From contig NC_088679.1 of the NCBI RefSeq assembly GCF_950023065.1, positions 31,806,001 to 31,870,000 of the forward strand: DNA of 64,000 bases. Direction: 5' to 3'. Made by a program: the position numbers and the translations under genes. Positions 23,831 to 34,319 of this stretch are shown in pieces. Source of the DNA: Planococcus citri (lineage: Eukaryota; Arthropoda; Insecta; Hemiptera; Pseudococcidae). The stretch's first letter is position 1. Every line of letters begins with the position of its first letter. The notes below the pieces were generated by a model, which worked only from the letters and a program-made list of their open reading frames with translations, was not told where the DNA came from and did no database searches.

Positions 23831-24399
23831 GGAACACCTAAAACTCAATTTGATAATTTTCGACGCATTTTGTGCCCATAATCGTCTCGATTTTTACAGA
23901 GAAGATGAAAAATTCCAACAATTTTCAATTCTATGAATGAATAATGCCATAAAATATTAACAAACGAATTTCCAATAAAACTTTGCTCATCAGTTTTCTT
24001 GAAAATCTTTGGTCTTCGATGAGAAAATAGACGGTTAGAGTCGGAGACTCGAAATTTTTTTGCTACCTTTCAACAAAAATTTTCAAAACCCTCAAAACTC
24101 AACTCGATTTTTATATAAAAAAAAAAAATAATCAATGAATCAAATGTGGAAAAACTGTAAAAATCAATTCAAAAAACAATTTTAGTAAACAATTTTTTCA
24201 ACAATTTTTCTCGTAATTTTATCAAAAATACTTGATTTTTCATACTTTATAGTATTTTTTCTGAAATTGTTGACCGAATTCATCACTACTTTTTTACTAT
24301 AGGTACTTCAATTTCAACTTCGAAGTATCAAAGATAACACAATTTATTTGCATATGAGGCAAGGGTAGTAGGTACACTAAAAATATCCTGGATTTAGTG

Positions 24400-24830
24400 G
24401 GGTACTAGATCAACAAAATTTTGAGCCCTCTTGCCATACAGGGAGCTGAGCGAAGAGTCTCGAGAGATTGTCATTTTTGAAAAAAAAAAAAAAACATGAT
24501 TTCTTGCCACTTTTGGGAAGGTTTCAATGAGTCAGCAGCGTTTGAAAACTCAAATCACAACTTTTCAGTAGAGTGAACGAGGTTCAGCACAAGTTATACC
24601 TGCAAAGTGCTAAAAAAACAAGTTTTTTTCAAAAATGATCCCATTTTGAGAACTCTTGGCTCAGCTCCTGTGCGGTTAGGGGGCTTTAAAAAATTTGAAT
24701 AATCTCCCACAAAGTAAACTTTTTTACCAATTTTCATCAAAATCCGGAATAAGGTAAAATGCTGAAATGTAGTCGTCAATAGATTTTTAAAGTTGCAATT
24801 CCCAATTCCCATAGAATTTTACCAAATGAA
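24400..24830. repeat. Long imperfect palindrome, family A copy 2 (short)
   Basis: The left arm has CAGGGAGCTGAGCGAAGAGT and TTCTTGCCACTTTTGGG. The right arm has the inverse order, ending with AACTCTTGGCTCAGCTCCTG and TTACCAATTTTCATCAAAATCC. Its central part is much shorter than in the 9.8 and 37.7 kb copies, which suggests internal deletion. Confidence 0.7.
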
Positions 24831-24839
24831 GTCGGAATA

Positions 24840-25065
24840 CTGAAATTGATTTCAAACCCTAATTTCAACATGCTGAGTACACTGAAAGTGGTTTCAAGCC
24901 GTTCTGGAACGGCCATCAGGGACATTTTAGAAATTCCAGATTTTTATAAAATGCCATAAAAGTACACAATGTAAATTTGACCTTTCCAGCTGTATTAAGA
25001 AGAATTATGTAGAAATCCCTGCAGGAGACTCAAGAACTGCTCAAAACGGTCCGAACCAGTTTTCT
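24840..25065 (+). repeat. Dispersed repeat, family D (one arm)
   Basis: The phrases GTGGTTTCAAGCCGTTCTGG and 'CATTTTAGAAATTCCAGATTTT' are related to GTGGTTTCAAACCATTCTGC and TTTTGGAAATTCTAGATTTT at 61.9 kb, in the same orientation. No inverse arm was found beside it. Confidence 0.5.
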
Positions 25066-25069
25066 AGAT

Positions 25070-27120
25070 CATTTCGGTGAGAACAATATGAGAGACGAAC
25101 CAGAACTACTAGATAAGTATCTCTCATGTCAGATTTCCAACAAAACCATTTGTAAGTAATTTTTTTCATTTTTCTCAATTTTCTCGTCAAAATGATGAGA
25201 ATTTGATTTAAAAATTGTTAAATTATGCTCGACAGTACTTGAAGTCATATTTTTCATTAAACAACACATGAGATCAAAACACACATACCCAATCCATCGA
25301 TTACGCCACATACGCCACACATCCGCATTTTCAAAATTAAATGTTCGTCTATCTTACTCACCTAAACAAAAAAAAAGAAAAAAAATATTAAAAAATTGGA
25401 AATTACAAAAACACGACGTATATTTACGCGGTTTAAGTTCTATAGCAATACGACCAATAGGTATAAAAATCTAAAAAAAAAAAAAAAAAAAAAAACGTCA
25501 CCGTTTCGTTGATCGGATAAGAAAAAGAAAAAGAAAGGAAACGTACGAAGGAGAAGAGACGATAGAAAGGACGATGACGACGTAGGAAAACGTTACAAAG
25601 CGAAAGTCTGTAACTTGTGTCATAAGCCAGATCAAGCTTATGAGTGAGAAAATCCCAAAAATACACCTAAAAACTTCTTACTTTAAAATGAGAACCGTCT
25701 AGTGAAAGATTTCTCTCAGTTGGCAATGTTTCCTAAAGTGCGACTTGTATTAAACTATGTATTCTCTCGCGAGATTCGTATATTCAAAATACCCTCGAGA
25801 CGTGTTTATTGAAAAAGATCTTATTGTAAGAATAAAAAATATCATTTTCCAAGTCTTCTTTTAATCTTAGACTTTGCAACATTTCGCATCGATCACGGTA
25901 ACGCTACGAGTATCGAATTTCATTTGGAGAAAACTCGAGTAGAAAATCGCATCTCGAATAAAAATTTTGGAAAAATTCGCATTCTTTATTTTCACACCAG
26001 CGCCAGTTTTCGCGATTGAAAATTTTCACTCGTTCGATACGAATTTCGCTTTCTGTGTCGATGTCGTATCTGTCTCCGCTACTAAGAGGAGAAGAAGAAG
26101 AAGAAGAAAAAAACTCTACACTATCCTCTTATAGGTCAACGCCAACTTACATCTCTCGGTCGAATTTAAATCTCGTCGAAAGTTTCCACTATATCGAATC
26201 GAATTTCAATTCGTTTCGCGAACAATGAACAAAAAAACGCCGTCGAGTATAACTTTTCCCTATGATAGCAAATATACGAAAAAGGAATATTAATTATTCG
26301 TGATTTTTATAGTAAAAATAAAAGTAAAATTTTCTTCGGGCTACTTTATTCCTTCATTTTTTTTTTTTGGTACATCGTGCGTCTCTTTCTCCGCCTCCTG
26401 TTTTCCAATCCGTTTGAATTTTTTTCACCACTCAGCATCGCTTCGCTGCCGAAGAACGTTGTAGAATATTTATTCGAGAAAAAAGAGAACACGTTCTTAG
26501 TAGCTGACAAATATCAATCCTGTTTAATTTTCAATGGAACCGCGGAAAATTACCAACTGTCAAAAAATACCTACCTATTCGATAAAAACACGTGGGAGGT
26601 TGGGGCAAGGGAGGGTTAAACTCCGTCATAAATCGGATATTACATCGTCTCTCTGTGTTTCTCACGTGCCGATATTCCAATCCAATCGACGAAATATTCA
26701 ATTCTCTCGTTTCATTCCGTCGTTTAATTTAATTTACTTCGCCCCAGACCTAATTATAGATGTGGATCTCTCGAGCTTCTTTTTTCAAAGCTCTCAGATT
26801 ACGCTATTTTGTCGCAATGGCGATAAACGAAACGTTTACAAATACGCAAAGTGTAACTTTACTTCTAGGTAAAGGTAAGTAAAAGGCACCAGACTAGACG
26901 GAGGACGGGGATCAAAATTTATTTCTACGCTACAAACGAGGGGCGAAAATGACTCACTAAAGGAGACTCTTTGTAGGTATTAAAATGTAGTCGTATCAAA
27001 AGTTTTCCATGCTCGCTTCCCAACAAAAAACACAACTTGATACGAACGATTTCAAGGTATTAAGAAAGATATAGTTTTAGAAAACTACACAGTACATACG
27101 TTAAGACCATTGTAGGAATT
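25070..27120. other. Unique noncoding block
   Basis: I see no gene here. It contains a long A run (25473-25494), an AGA tract at 26087-26110, and CpG-containing stretches at 25500-26880. Open frames of 70-112 codons occur on the plus strand (26377-26872), overlapping in two frames and without recognisable motifs. Confidence 0.4.
26087..26110 (+). repeat. (AGA)n microsatellite
   Basis: This is a short run of GAA/AGA units ending in an A run. Confidence 0.85.
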
Positions 27121-27123
27121 TAA

Positions 27124-27598
27124 GTACGTTTTGCAAGCAAATTTGTATACTTTTGGTATTTAAAGCAATCTGCAGAAGCAATATTACTTTCAAGGAATCA
27201 TTATGTAGAGAGCATCATCCATACTGATAGAGTGCTGTCTGAATCAGAACCAGGGTTGGTGATCCCGACTCTAAAATGCAGACACTGCGGTGGGAAACAC
27301 CGTTCTTATATGTACCATTAGTGCCTCAAATTCAAGATCGGAACCAGCCATTCAAAAAAATTAACGATTTCACGAATTCTGCAAGTAAACTTTTAGATAT
27401 TCAATCATTTGTAACGTCAACACTGAAACCAATCGTGAACTCAAAATTGACAAATAGTCTAAGTTCATTTGGAAATTAACTTCAGAGTACCGTCGAACCG
27501 GCCAAAGCCAAAATAATATCGACTATCATCATCAATCCACAAATGACCAGCATGAGTGTGAGCTTCTGAACCAGCGAACCAACAAGTATAGTACATAG
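27124..27598 (+). pseudogene. Decayed gene with a CxxCxxxH motif
   Basis: Three coding-like pieces follow each other in different frames. Piece 1 (27124-27321, no start codon) reads SAEAILLSRNHYVESIIHTD and onward to PTLKCRHCGGKHRSYMYH before a TAG. Piece 2 (from about 27320 to 27479) continues QDRNQPFKKINDFTNSASKL to a TAA. Piece 3 (27485-27598) reads EYRRTGQSQNNIDYHHQSTN to a TAG. CRHCGGKH has the spacing of the first three ligands of a retroelement zinc knuckle (C-x2-C-x3-H-x4-C). The fourth position is Tyr, one transition from Cys. It could be a degraded Gag-like protein or an unrelated zinc-binding protein, since no polymerase motif follows. Two frameshifts make it nonfunctional. Confidence 0.4.
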
Positions 27599-27702
27599 TG
27601 AGCCCCATTGTTTCACCGAAATTCTTTTTATTCAATCAACACAAGCAAGTAACTCAACTCACCAAATGATTCAACGTTTAATTTTCAATCTACTAGTATT
27701 AT

Positions 27703-27885
27703 TAGGGTACTGTACATTGGGTATGATCGACGTCAGCCATTTTGGTTGTCTCGCGTGTAAATGTTGTATAAGTGTGAGTAAGTCTCACCCACACTTATAC
27801 CACATTTACTATCGATGCATTGTACACAACGACGTGAGACAACCAAAATGACTGACGTCGATCATACCCATTATACAGTACCCTA
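27703..27885. mobile_element. hAT-like MITE with 7-bp target duplication
   Basis: This 183-bp near-palindrome begins TAGGGTACTGTACATTGGGT and ends with the inverse 'ACCCATTATACAGTACCCTA'. Its arms share TGATCGACGTCAG and CCATTTTGGTTGTCTCACG-type phrases. GTATTAT is duplicated on both sides (27696-27702 and 27886-27892); an eighth base is ambiguous. TAGGG/CCCTA ends and a 7-8 bp duplication point to the hAT superfamily. It has no coding capacity. Confidence 0.85.
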
Positions 27886-28189
27886 GTATTATCAACTCGA
27901 CTGTCCTGTCTCAAAATTACTTCTATCAAGCATTCATGTGAACACAACTTTGAGAGTGAATACTAACCAACTTTCAATCATTCTCTGTTTCATTTTCTTT
28001 TTTTGAAATCACAACTCTTCTGCTAGAAAGGGAGTTATGTTGTGGTTTAGAAATACCTATTTGACAAGTAATAGTTTGTTTATCCAAAGTAACCAAATTA
28101 TTGTTTGTAAGTGTTATTGTTGTTATTTTTTATTAAATCATTAACCTACAGACATGCAGAAAAAATGTTAGTCCTGAAGATGTACTTGG

Positions 28190-28890
28190 ATGAGAAAATA
28201 TAGGCCCCAGAAGAAGAGGCATTTTCAAAAATATCATGTTTTTTCGATCTAGTCCATCATTCCCAACCCATTCAGGGAAAAATGGCCCAGTCCAAAAAGG
28301 TGATATTGAAGATTTTTTGACGATCTACCCCATGCCATAACAACCCAAGACCAATTTCAAGATTCTACCAAGTTGTTGTAAATTAATAAATTGCTGATTT
28401 CTGGGTGAATGCGAACGATGAAAATATTTTCTTTTTGAATATTATGCGTCAATTATGCCAATACATCAAAAAATATCATTTCTGAAACTGGTGGAATGGT
28501 GTAGGTAATATTTTGAAATGCAACGGTTCTACTTTTTTGGTCATTAGGGTCAATTTCAAAAAAATTGAGAAACATAGAATTTATTAATTTTTTTCAAGTT
28601 TTTTGAATTGACAATAAAAACAAAAAAACTAAATGGCATTCTAGAATACTCTCCCTGTTTACAAAATTATACTTTTGGATATAAATAGGTATTTTTCAAA
28701 ACACAAATTCACCCTGAAATAAGCAATTTGCTAATTTTCAACAGCTTAAAAAAAACAATAGAAGTTGGTTTGGATTAGAATGGCTATGGCCTAGGTCGAT
28801 GTAGAATCTCAAATAGCCTACCATGTTTTGAAACGGGACCGTTTTTACCAACAGGTTGAGTAGAGGCAAAGTAAAAGGGCACAGCCTTCT
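28190..28890. repeat. Long imperfect palindrome, family B copy 2
   Basis: The left arm has CCCATTCAGGGAAAAATGGC and TTCAAGATTCTACCAAGTTG. The right arm has the inverse set, AAATAAGCAATTTGCTAATT, then AATGGCTATGGCCTAGGTCG, then GAAACGGGACCGTTTTTACC. The arrangement follows the copies at 6.3 and 33.4 kb. Confidence 0.7.
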
Positions 28891-28929
28891 TTGAAACATA
28901 TGTACCTACTTAGTGTGTTTGAAGAGTTT

Positions 28930-28978
28930 ATGAAAAAAAAAAACGAGAAAATCTACCTATTTTCTCGTTTTTTTTTCA
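28930..28978. repeat. Short hairpin, about 21-bp stem
   Basis: TGAAAAAAAAAAACGAGAAA is followed by a 6-8 base loop (CTACCT) and its inverse ending TTTCTCGTTTTTTTTTCA. A near-perfect stem this short may be a tiny foldback or a chance A/T-run palindrome. Confidence 0.7.
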
Positions 28979-28999
28979 TTAAATCTTCAAATATTGTAA

Positions 29000-29690
29000 T
29001 ACTTGATTTTTTGATGATTTTTTAAAACATTATCGTGATACTTAGTGTGTTAGCGCATGTTTAGGGTGAAACATGATTAATGATTTTTCTTTTATTGCGG
29101 GATTTTTGCACATATTTTACAAATTTTTGTGGTTAATGTGAAGCATTACACAACAGGTGAAGATAGGAAAATGGATTGAAGTGTAGGTTCCATCTGGGGC
29201 GAGCCTAGTTTCATCATATGCAGACAATATCTGAATTGGTGCACAAATACACCCAAAACACTGAAACTGGATGGCTAAAATATTTCTTAGGCCTTCCTTC
29301 CTCACTTCCTGAGGAAGTTGGAGATGGATTTGGCGACTCAATGCAAATAGCACAAAGTGACGAGACTCTCGCTTCTCAGATATGTTTTTGAAAATTACAT
29401 CAAAGAAAGCTGTCGATTTTCTCCATCATTGGGGACAGAAATTTTGTCTATGGAGTCAAGAACAACAACTAATACGAGTCATCCCACAGTTATTTCAGTC
29501 AACAATTTTACAAAGTCAATGCTTCCCATTTGACATGTACTGGCGGTATCAACTGAGATCCAACTTCCAAGTGGAAATATGTACAATTGTACATATGTTA
29601 AAATATCAAGTGGAGTCCAATCACAAATTGTTCAAAAAAAACCTGCAAGATTACATTCATTCATTGGAGTGACTATGAAATGGATCGCAA
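29000..29690. other. Unassigned region with open frames on both strands
   Basis: A plus-strand open frame at 29382-29672 (protein-like around AVDFLHHWGQKFCLWSQEQQ) and a minus-strand frame at 29117-29353 lie just upstream of the Harbinger remnant. Neither matches a family I know. They could be remains of the second protein of that transposon, but I cannot support this from the sequence. Confidence 0.25.
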
Positions 29691-29692
29691 AA

Positions 29693-29815
29693 AAATAGTA
29701 AGTAACTTTTAATCATTTGATAATCAGTTGTTTATGGTTTATATTTAGCTAAGAGGAAGTGCAATCACATAAGCAGGAACCAATAAAGAGCCTGTGTTGG
29801 CACTTTTAGCAGCTA
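29693..29815 (+). repeat. Direct repeat, copy 1 (flank of Harbinger remnant)
   Basis: ATAGTAAGTAACTTTTAATC, a GATAATCAGTTGTTTA phrase, 'GTGCAATCACATAAGCAGGAACCAATAA' and GTTGGCACTTTTAGCAGCTAA recur in the same order at 30275-30450. The second copy has an extra segment of about 45 bases. The repeat begins exactly at the exon/donor junction of the transposase fragment. Confidence 0.75.
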
Positions 29816-29967
29816 AGGGCTCGGCTAGATTACTGGTGTGGAGCGCTGCGGTGCGCCGTTTTTTCCGCTCCTCTCTGCAAAAAAAAAAATGTGCAGTGGC
29901 TACACTGGCGGACCAGTGCGGATTTTAAAATCGGTGGTACAGATTTTTATATCACAAAAATTGCAAA

Positions 29968-30279
29968 ATGAATACCTACTACGAGTCAGAACCTTCTGTT
30001 GCTTGCCTTCATATTGAGGCGCAGAAGAAACCAAAAAAAGATATAAAATGTGATAGAGAAGTATGGATGCATCAGTTGGTTGTGGACAAACCAGTGGAAG
30101 GGTTTTACAAATTAACTCATCATAAATTGAAATTATTTCCACAAAATTTTTTTGAGTTTTACTGAATGTCCATCACCTTCTTTGAAGAGCTTTTAGCAAC
30201 TCTCAAACCATTCATACAGAAACATGAAACACATTTGAGGGCCACAATTGCACCTGAAGAAAGACATGAATCACAAATA
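29968..30279 (+). pseudogene. PIF/Harbinger transposase N-terminal remnant
   Basis: The frame starts at ATG 29968 and is interrupted once, by TGA at 30163. It continues in the same frame to a GTAAGT donor at 30280. REVWMHQLVVDKPVEGFYKL matches the conserved 'R-x-x-W-V-H' start of PIF/Harbinger (HARBI1-like, DDE_Tnp_4) transposases. The segment after the stop, MSITFFEELLATLKPFIQKH, then TxLRATIAPEER, matches 'RMS-x-x-x-F-D-x-L-L ... T-x-x-R-x-x-I-x-P-E-E-R'. The stop replaces the usual Arg before Met-Ser, and CGA to TGA is a typical methyl-CpG change. The catalytic DDE region is missing, so the copy is dead. Confidence 0.7.
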
Positions 30280-30450
30280 GTAAGTAACTTTTAATCATTT
30301 TGATAATCAGTTGTTTACCTTTAGATTTGAAACAGCCAGATCGATGGCATGGCATCATGACTATAGTGTATATTTAACTCAGCGCATGTGCAATTATGTA
30401 AGCAGGAACCAATAAGTAGTCTATGTTGGCACTTTCAGCTGCTAACTCGG
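30275..30450 (+). repeat. Direct repeat, copy 2
   Basis: This is the second copy of the repeat at 29693-29815, including the donor GTAAGT and the GCAGGAACCAATAA phrase. Confidence 0.75.
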
Positions 30451-30490
30451 GGCCCTCACTGGTTCCCACTTACAAAGTTGCGCATGCACA
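30384..30490. mobile_element. Small foldback within the repeat
   Basis: GCATGTGCAATTATGTAAGC followed by AGGAACCA is the imperfect inverse of TGGTTCCCACTTACAAAGTT followed by GCGCATGC at the right end. The loop is about 50 bases. No target duplication was identified. Confidence 0.6.
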
Positions 30491-30554
30491 GCCACTAAAC
30501 CAACTCCAACCTCATGATGTGTCCCCATTAAAATTTTAGCTGTCACATGGGGAA

Positions 30555-30775
30555 AAAAATTATGGATAATTTTTACCTACTATTTCACACAGTAACCGGA
30601 TCCCATTCAAAAATATTGTGATTTTTACTATGAGATTAGTAAATTTTACTATGAGAGTAATAAATTTTACCTAATTTCTAGGTAAAATGTATTTTTTGGC
30701 TGAGTAAAAATCACTTTTATTTTTGAATGGGATCTGGTTACTATACTGAAATAGTAATTTTTATAAAACATTTTT
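30555..30775. repeat. Imperfect palindrome
   Basis: The left arm has ACTATTTCACACAGTAACCG and GATCCCATTCAAAAATA. The right arm has the inverse TATTTTTGAATGGGATCTGG and TTACTATACTGAAATAGT. The centre contains short direct repeats of TAAATTTTACTATGAGA. Confidence 0.8.
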
Positions 30776-30783
30776 TCCATGCA

Positions 30784-31205
30784 GTTTCAAGTTAAGCTAC
30801 CACAGTGAAATATTGAATTTTCAAATTTTCAAAAATCGCTACCCCGACCGACTCAGGTTCTTCCCATTCCCAGCACGATGTTGTTGTGGGAAAATTTTTA
30901 CCCACTTGCTTGCACGAGGGTCTTCTTTCATTTTCCCATTCAACTAAATTTTTCATATTACACTTTCAAGGATTAATTTATTCAAATTTTGATCGAAAAC
31001 AAAGAATTTGAATACTTATTATCTTCGATAAATATAATATGGAAAATTCAGTTGAATGGGAAAATGAAAGTTCTTTGTGCAATCGTGTGGGTCAGAATTT
31101 TTCCACAACAACGCCGTGGGAAAAACTTGGACATTGGGGGAATGATTTTTCAAAATTTGAAAATTCAAAATTTCACTGTGGGAACTAAACTCAAAACTGG
31201 CAGCT
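30784..31205. repeat. Long imperfect palindrome
   Basis: The left arm AGTTTCAAGTTAAGCTACCA through CACGATGTTGTTGTGGGAAA and TCATTTTCCCATTCAACTAA is the imperfect inverse of the right arm, which contains TTCAGTTGAATGGGAAAATG, TTTCCACAACAACGCCGTGG and ends GGGAACTAAACTCAAAACTG. The loop is about 70 bases near 30960-31030. Confidence 0.8.
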
Positions 31206-33405
31206 AAAACTTGAATGATGTGATACTTGGGCCAAGGGCTACCACTAAGACCTTTTTCCATCCAAATCCTTGGAGGATATTGGAGACACTTCATGAGGTC
31301 CCCCAGTAAATTGCAATGACTAAAATTCATTCCATACCAACATAATTTGGGAGCCCTTTCCAAGTACTTAATGTAATATGGCAAATATGTGTGCCGTCAA
31401 AGACTAAGCGATACAGCTGAATCTACATAGATTAAAAACGCACCGGTATTGTAATTACTTGAGCCAAAATCATTATAATTCAATTCGAACATAGCAATTA
31501 GTTATTTGTAATTATTTTAAATATTAATTCAAATTTTGAATTCTAGTAAGAAGTGTCCTGTTGGACTCATTTCAACTGGCAATGAAAATGGAAATAGAAA
31601 TAACGTTCGGTCAATAGCTAACTCGAAGCGAAAATCTTCAGGCAATTCAAGAACGGAAACTAAATCAATTGTCAATCATTACTGATTTCAACAATAAAAT
31701 TGATTTTTCAATTTGAACATAATCGAATTTTTAGGTCTAATTAAACAGCAACAAAATACTAGAAAATTTTTCTACACAATATCATAGGTACTTCATTAAA
31801 AGGACGACTAGTCAGTCTCCAATCTTACAGCAAATATAAGCTACATATGCTTGAATGAAGCAAGAAACCGAATCAGTGACTATGTCAGTGGAAGAACACC
31901 CAACCACTTCACCTGTAAATCTGAAAACCATCCAGTTAAAAATTACACGATTATAATTCGCAATTTACACGCCGCAGAGATTTGATGTTAAGACGGACGA
32001 ACGATGAACGAATACCGAGGATACCTGCGTTAAACAAATTTATTCATTGAAACGAGCCTAATACCAGAGAAATATTCCGAGTGTTGAATAATTTCGGACG
32101 AGTTTTTGTTAGCGCGAAAAAGCTTTTCGCACGTAATTTTCTTCTTTTTAGATGAGACACCGACTACAACAACGACAACAACGCGACTCGAGCCAACGTT
32201 AGTCGTTAATTAAAATTTTACCTAAACTGTACTCCAACCTATAGGACCTTTCTCTATACACCGGGTTAATACAAATTCGTTATTTGAATATTACGCCACC
32301 TTGATTCTTGAGATGTTATTATTTTAATGATGTTTGCATTTTATAACGCGACAGCTCCCTCTTCTCCACGTTCAACACCCCCCCCCCTCGCTCTTGGGTT
32401 TCATCATCCCTCAAAGTAAAAAGTATTATAGTATGCCTAGAGATTCTCTCGCATATAGTACTACAGACTCTTCGTCTCTCTCAAGTACACCGTATGTGTT
32501 CACCACCGCCATATATGTAGACCAAGTGTAGGTATTTTTACAGCCTCCGATAAATTTGCATTTTGATAGCGTACCTCATCTTTTCTTCGCAGCTCGACGA
32601 TGTGGTGGCGATGGATGGCGGAGTTCCTTCATTTATTCGACGTGATATTTACTATCTCACCCATTTTAACGTATGACGTGATTCTATTACGCTTTCTCTA
32701 CATGTACGTAGTTTTGTCGATTTTATTTTCGCGCTCATTTTCATCTAATTTCATTTAATGTTTGTATTTTTGTCATCGTCTCTGTCTCTCTCTCTAATCC
32801 TTCCGCATCCTGCTACCGTCACTCGTTGTATGGCTGCTCGGTTACGTTGTATTCGCGCTGTAATAACATTAACGTGGTATACGTAGGACTTTTGGCGAAA
32901 TAACGCGAATTAAAGCACGCCGCGTAAATGGAAAGCGCTGATATTTTTATCAAATTCTCGTATCGTTGCTCGTCGCGGTTTCGAGAATACTTAGATACGT
33001 ACTTTATGCGATACGATAGTACGGCGTGAAAATAGAGGTACAGAAACGAAACTTACATTTTATCGTAGGTATTGCTAGCACGGCACGTACCTAATTGTCG
33101 TAATTAAAATTTTCATACGTTTAATAAATAGGGTGGTAGACTGAGTTAAATTCTCATGATGAGAAAATTCTAAATCAGTAGGTAACTCAGGATGTACGTA
33201 TATAACCAGCAAATTTCTAATTTTAAATTTTTTTAATAGTATTTTGCTGATTGCAAGAGTGGTTTTGTTTCTCCCTCCTCCATTCATGGGTCGTCACACT
33301 GCGAAGTAACGTTTTAAAGAATGAAAACGTAAACTTGATATTGGAGCATCACAACTGAAACTAGGAATTAGAATCAACCATTTACATAATCTTACGTACA
33401 AGAAA
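31206..33405. other. Unique noncoding block
   Basis: I see no gene here. From 31980 to 33100 the sequence keeps CpG (GCGCGAAAAAGC, CACGCCGCGTAAATGG) and pyrimidine runs (TCTCTGTCTCTCTCTC near 32780), like the other unique blocks. A C run lies near 32380. Confidence 0.4.
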
Positions 33406-33407
33406 AT

Positions 33408-34312
33408 AAATAGGGTAGATTACGAAAGATACATTTCGGAACATTTTGACCAAATTAAGAGAAGACCTCATATCTTCGAGTTGAAATGCCTTCAGAAAAT
33501 TTTTTAGTTCCGGAAGTAAGTACCCTCTGAGAAAAAATATTGGTCCTCAAAGAGAGAGAATTTTTGAAAAAAAGTCATGGTTTTCTCGCTCCAGCCCCTA
33601 CTCAATCTGTTCTGGGAAAAATGACTCCGATCCAAAAAACAGTATCAGTAATTTGAGATTCTGCGTCAACCTAAGCAAATGCCATCAAAATCCTAAACCA
33701 CTTCGAAGATTCTACTGAGTGGTTGAAAATTTACAAATCGCCTATTTTTCGAGCAGATTCGTGTGCTGAACATAATTATTTTCTTCGCAAAAATTTCGCA
33801 TCAAATTATGCCAAAATATTGAAGAGTACTAGTTCTGAAACTGTGGAAAAATTTTGATACAATAGTTCCAATTTTTCTTCATTATTTCTAATTTCAAAAA
33901 ATTGAAAAAAATATTCAAATCCAAAACCTTATCAAATTATTTCGATTTTTAGAAATTGACAATAGTGACCTATAAAAATTGACACCACTATACTATTGAA
34001 AAAATTGTTTTTGCATAAATTAAGCAAATTTTTAGCGAAGAAAATATTTTCAAAATACGAATTTACCTTAAAATAAGCGATTTGCAAATTTTCAATCGCT
34101 GAATAGAACCGTCTGAATGGTTTTGGATTTTGATGGAAATAGCTTAGATCTCCGCAGAATCTCAAATCCTACATAAAATTTTGAAACTGGACTACTTTTC
34201 CCAAAACAGGTTGTGTATGATGCTATAAAGTAAAAAAAAACACGATTCTTTCAACGGAATTTGGCTAAAATCTTCCAACCTTTTGTTTCGCCATTCACCT
34301 TACTATGCATAG
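33408..34312. repeat. Long imperfect palindrome, family B copy 3
   Basis: It starts TAGGGTAGATTACGAAAG, close to the inverse of the family end at 7.18 and 58.6 kb, and ends with the degenerate inverse CGCCATTCACCTTACTAT. The arms match through CTACTGAGTGGTTGAAAATT (left) against AATTTTCAATCGCTGAATAG (right), and CTGTTCTGGGAAAAATGACT against the inverse of CTACTTTTCCCAAAACAGG. This is the only family B copy with both termini visible. Confidence 0.75.
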
Positions 34313-34319
34313 ATTTGTA

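Noticed and set aside
31019..31384. 121-codon minus-strand open frame
   Set aside because: Its downstream half lies in a palindrome arm, so the open frame is shared by inverted noncoding sequence.
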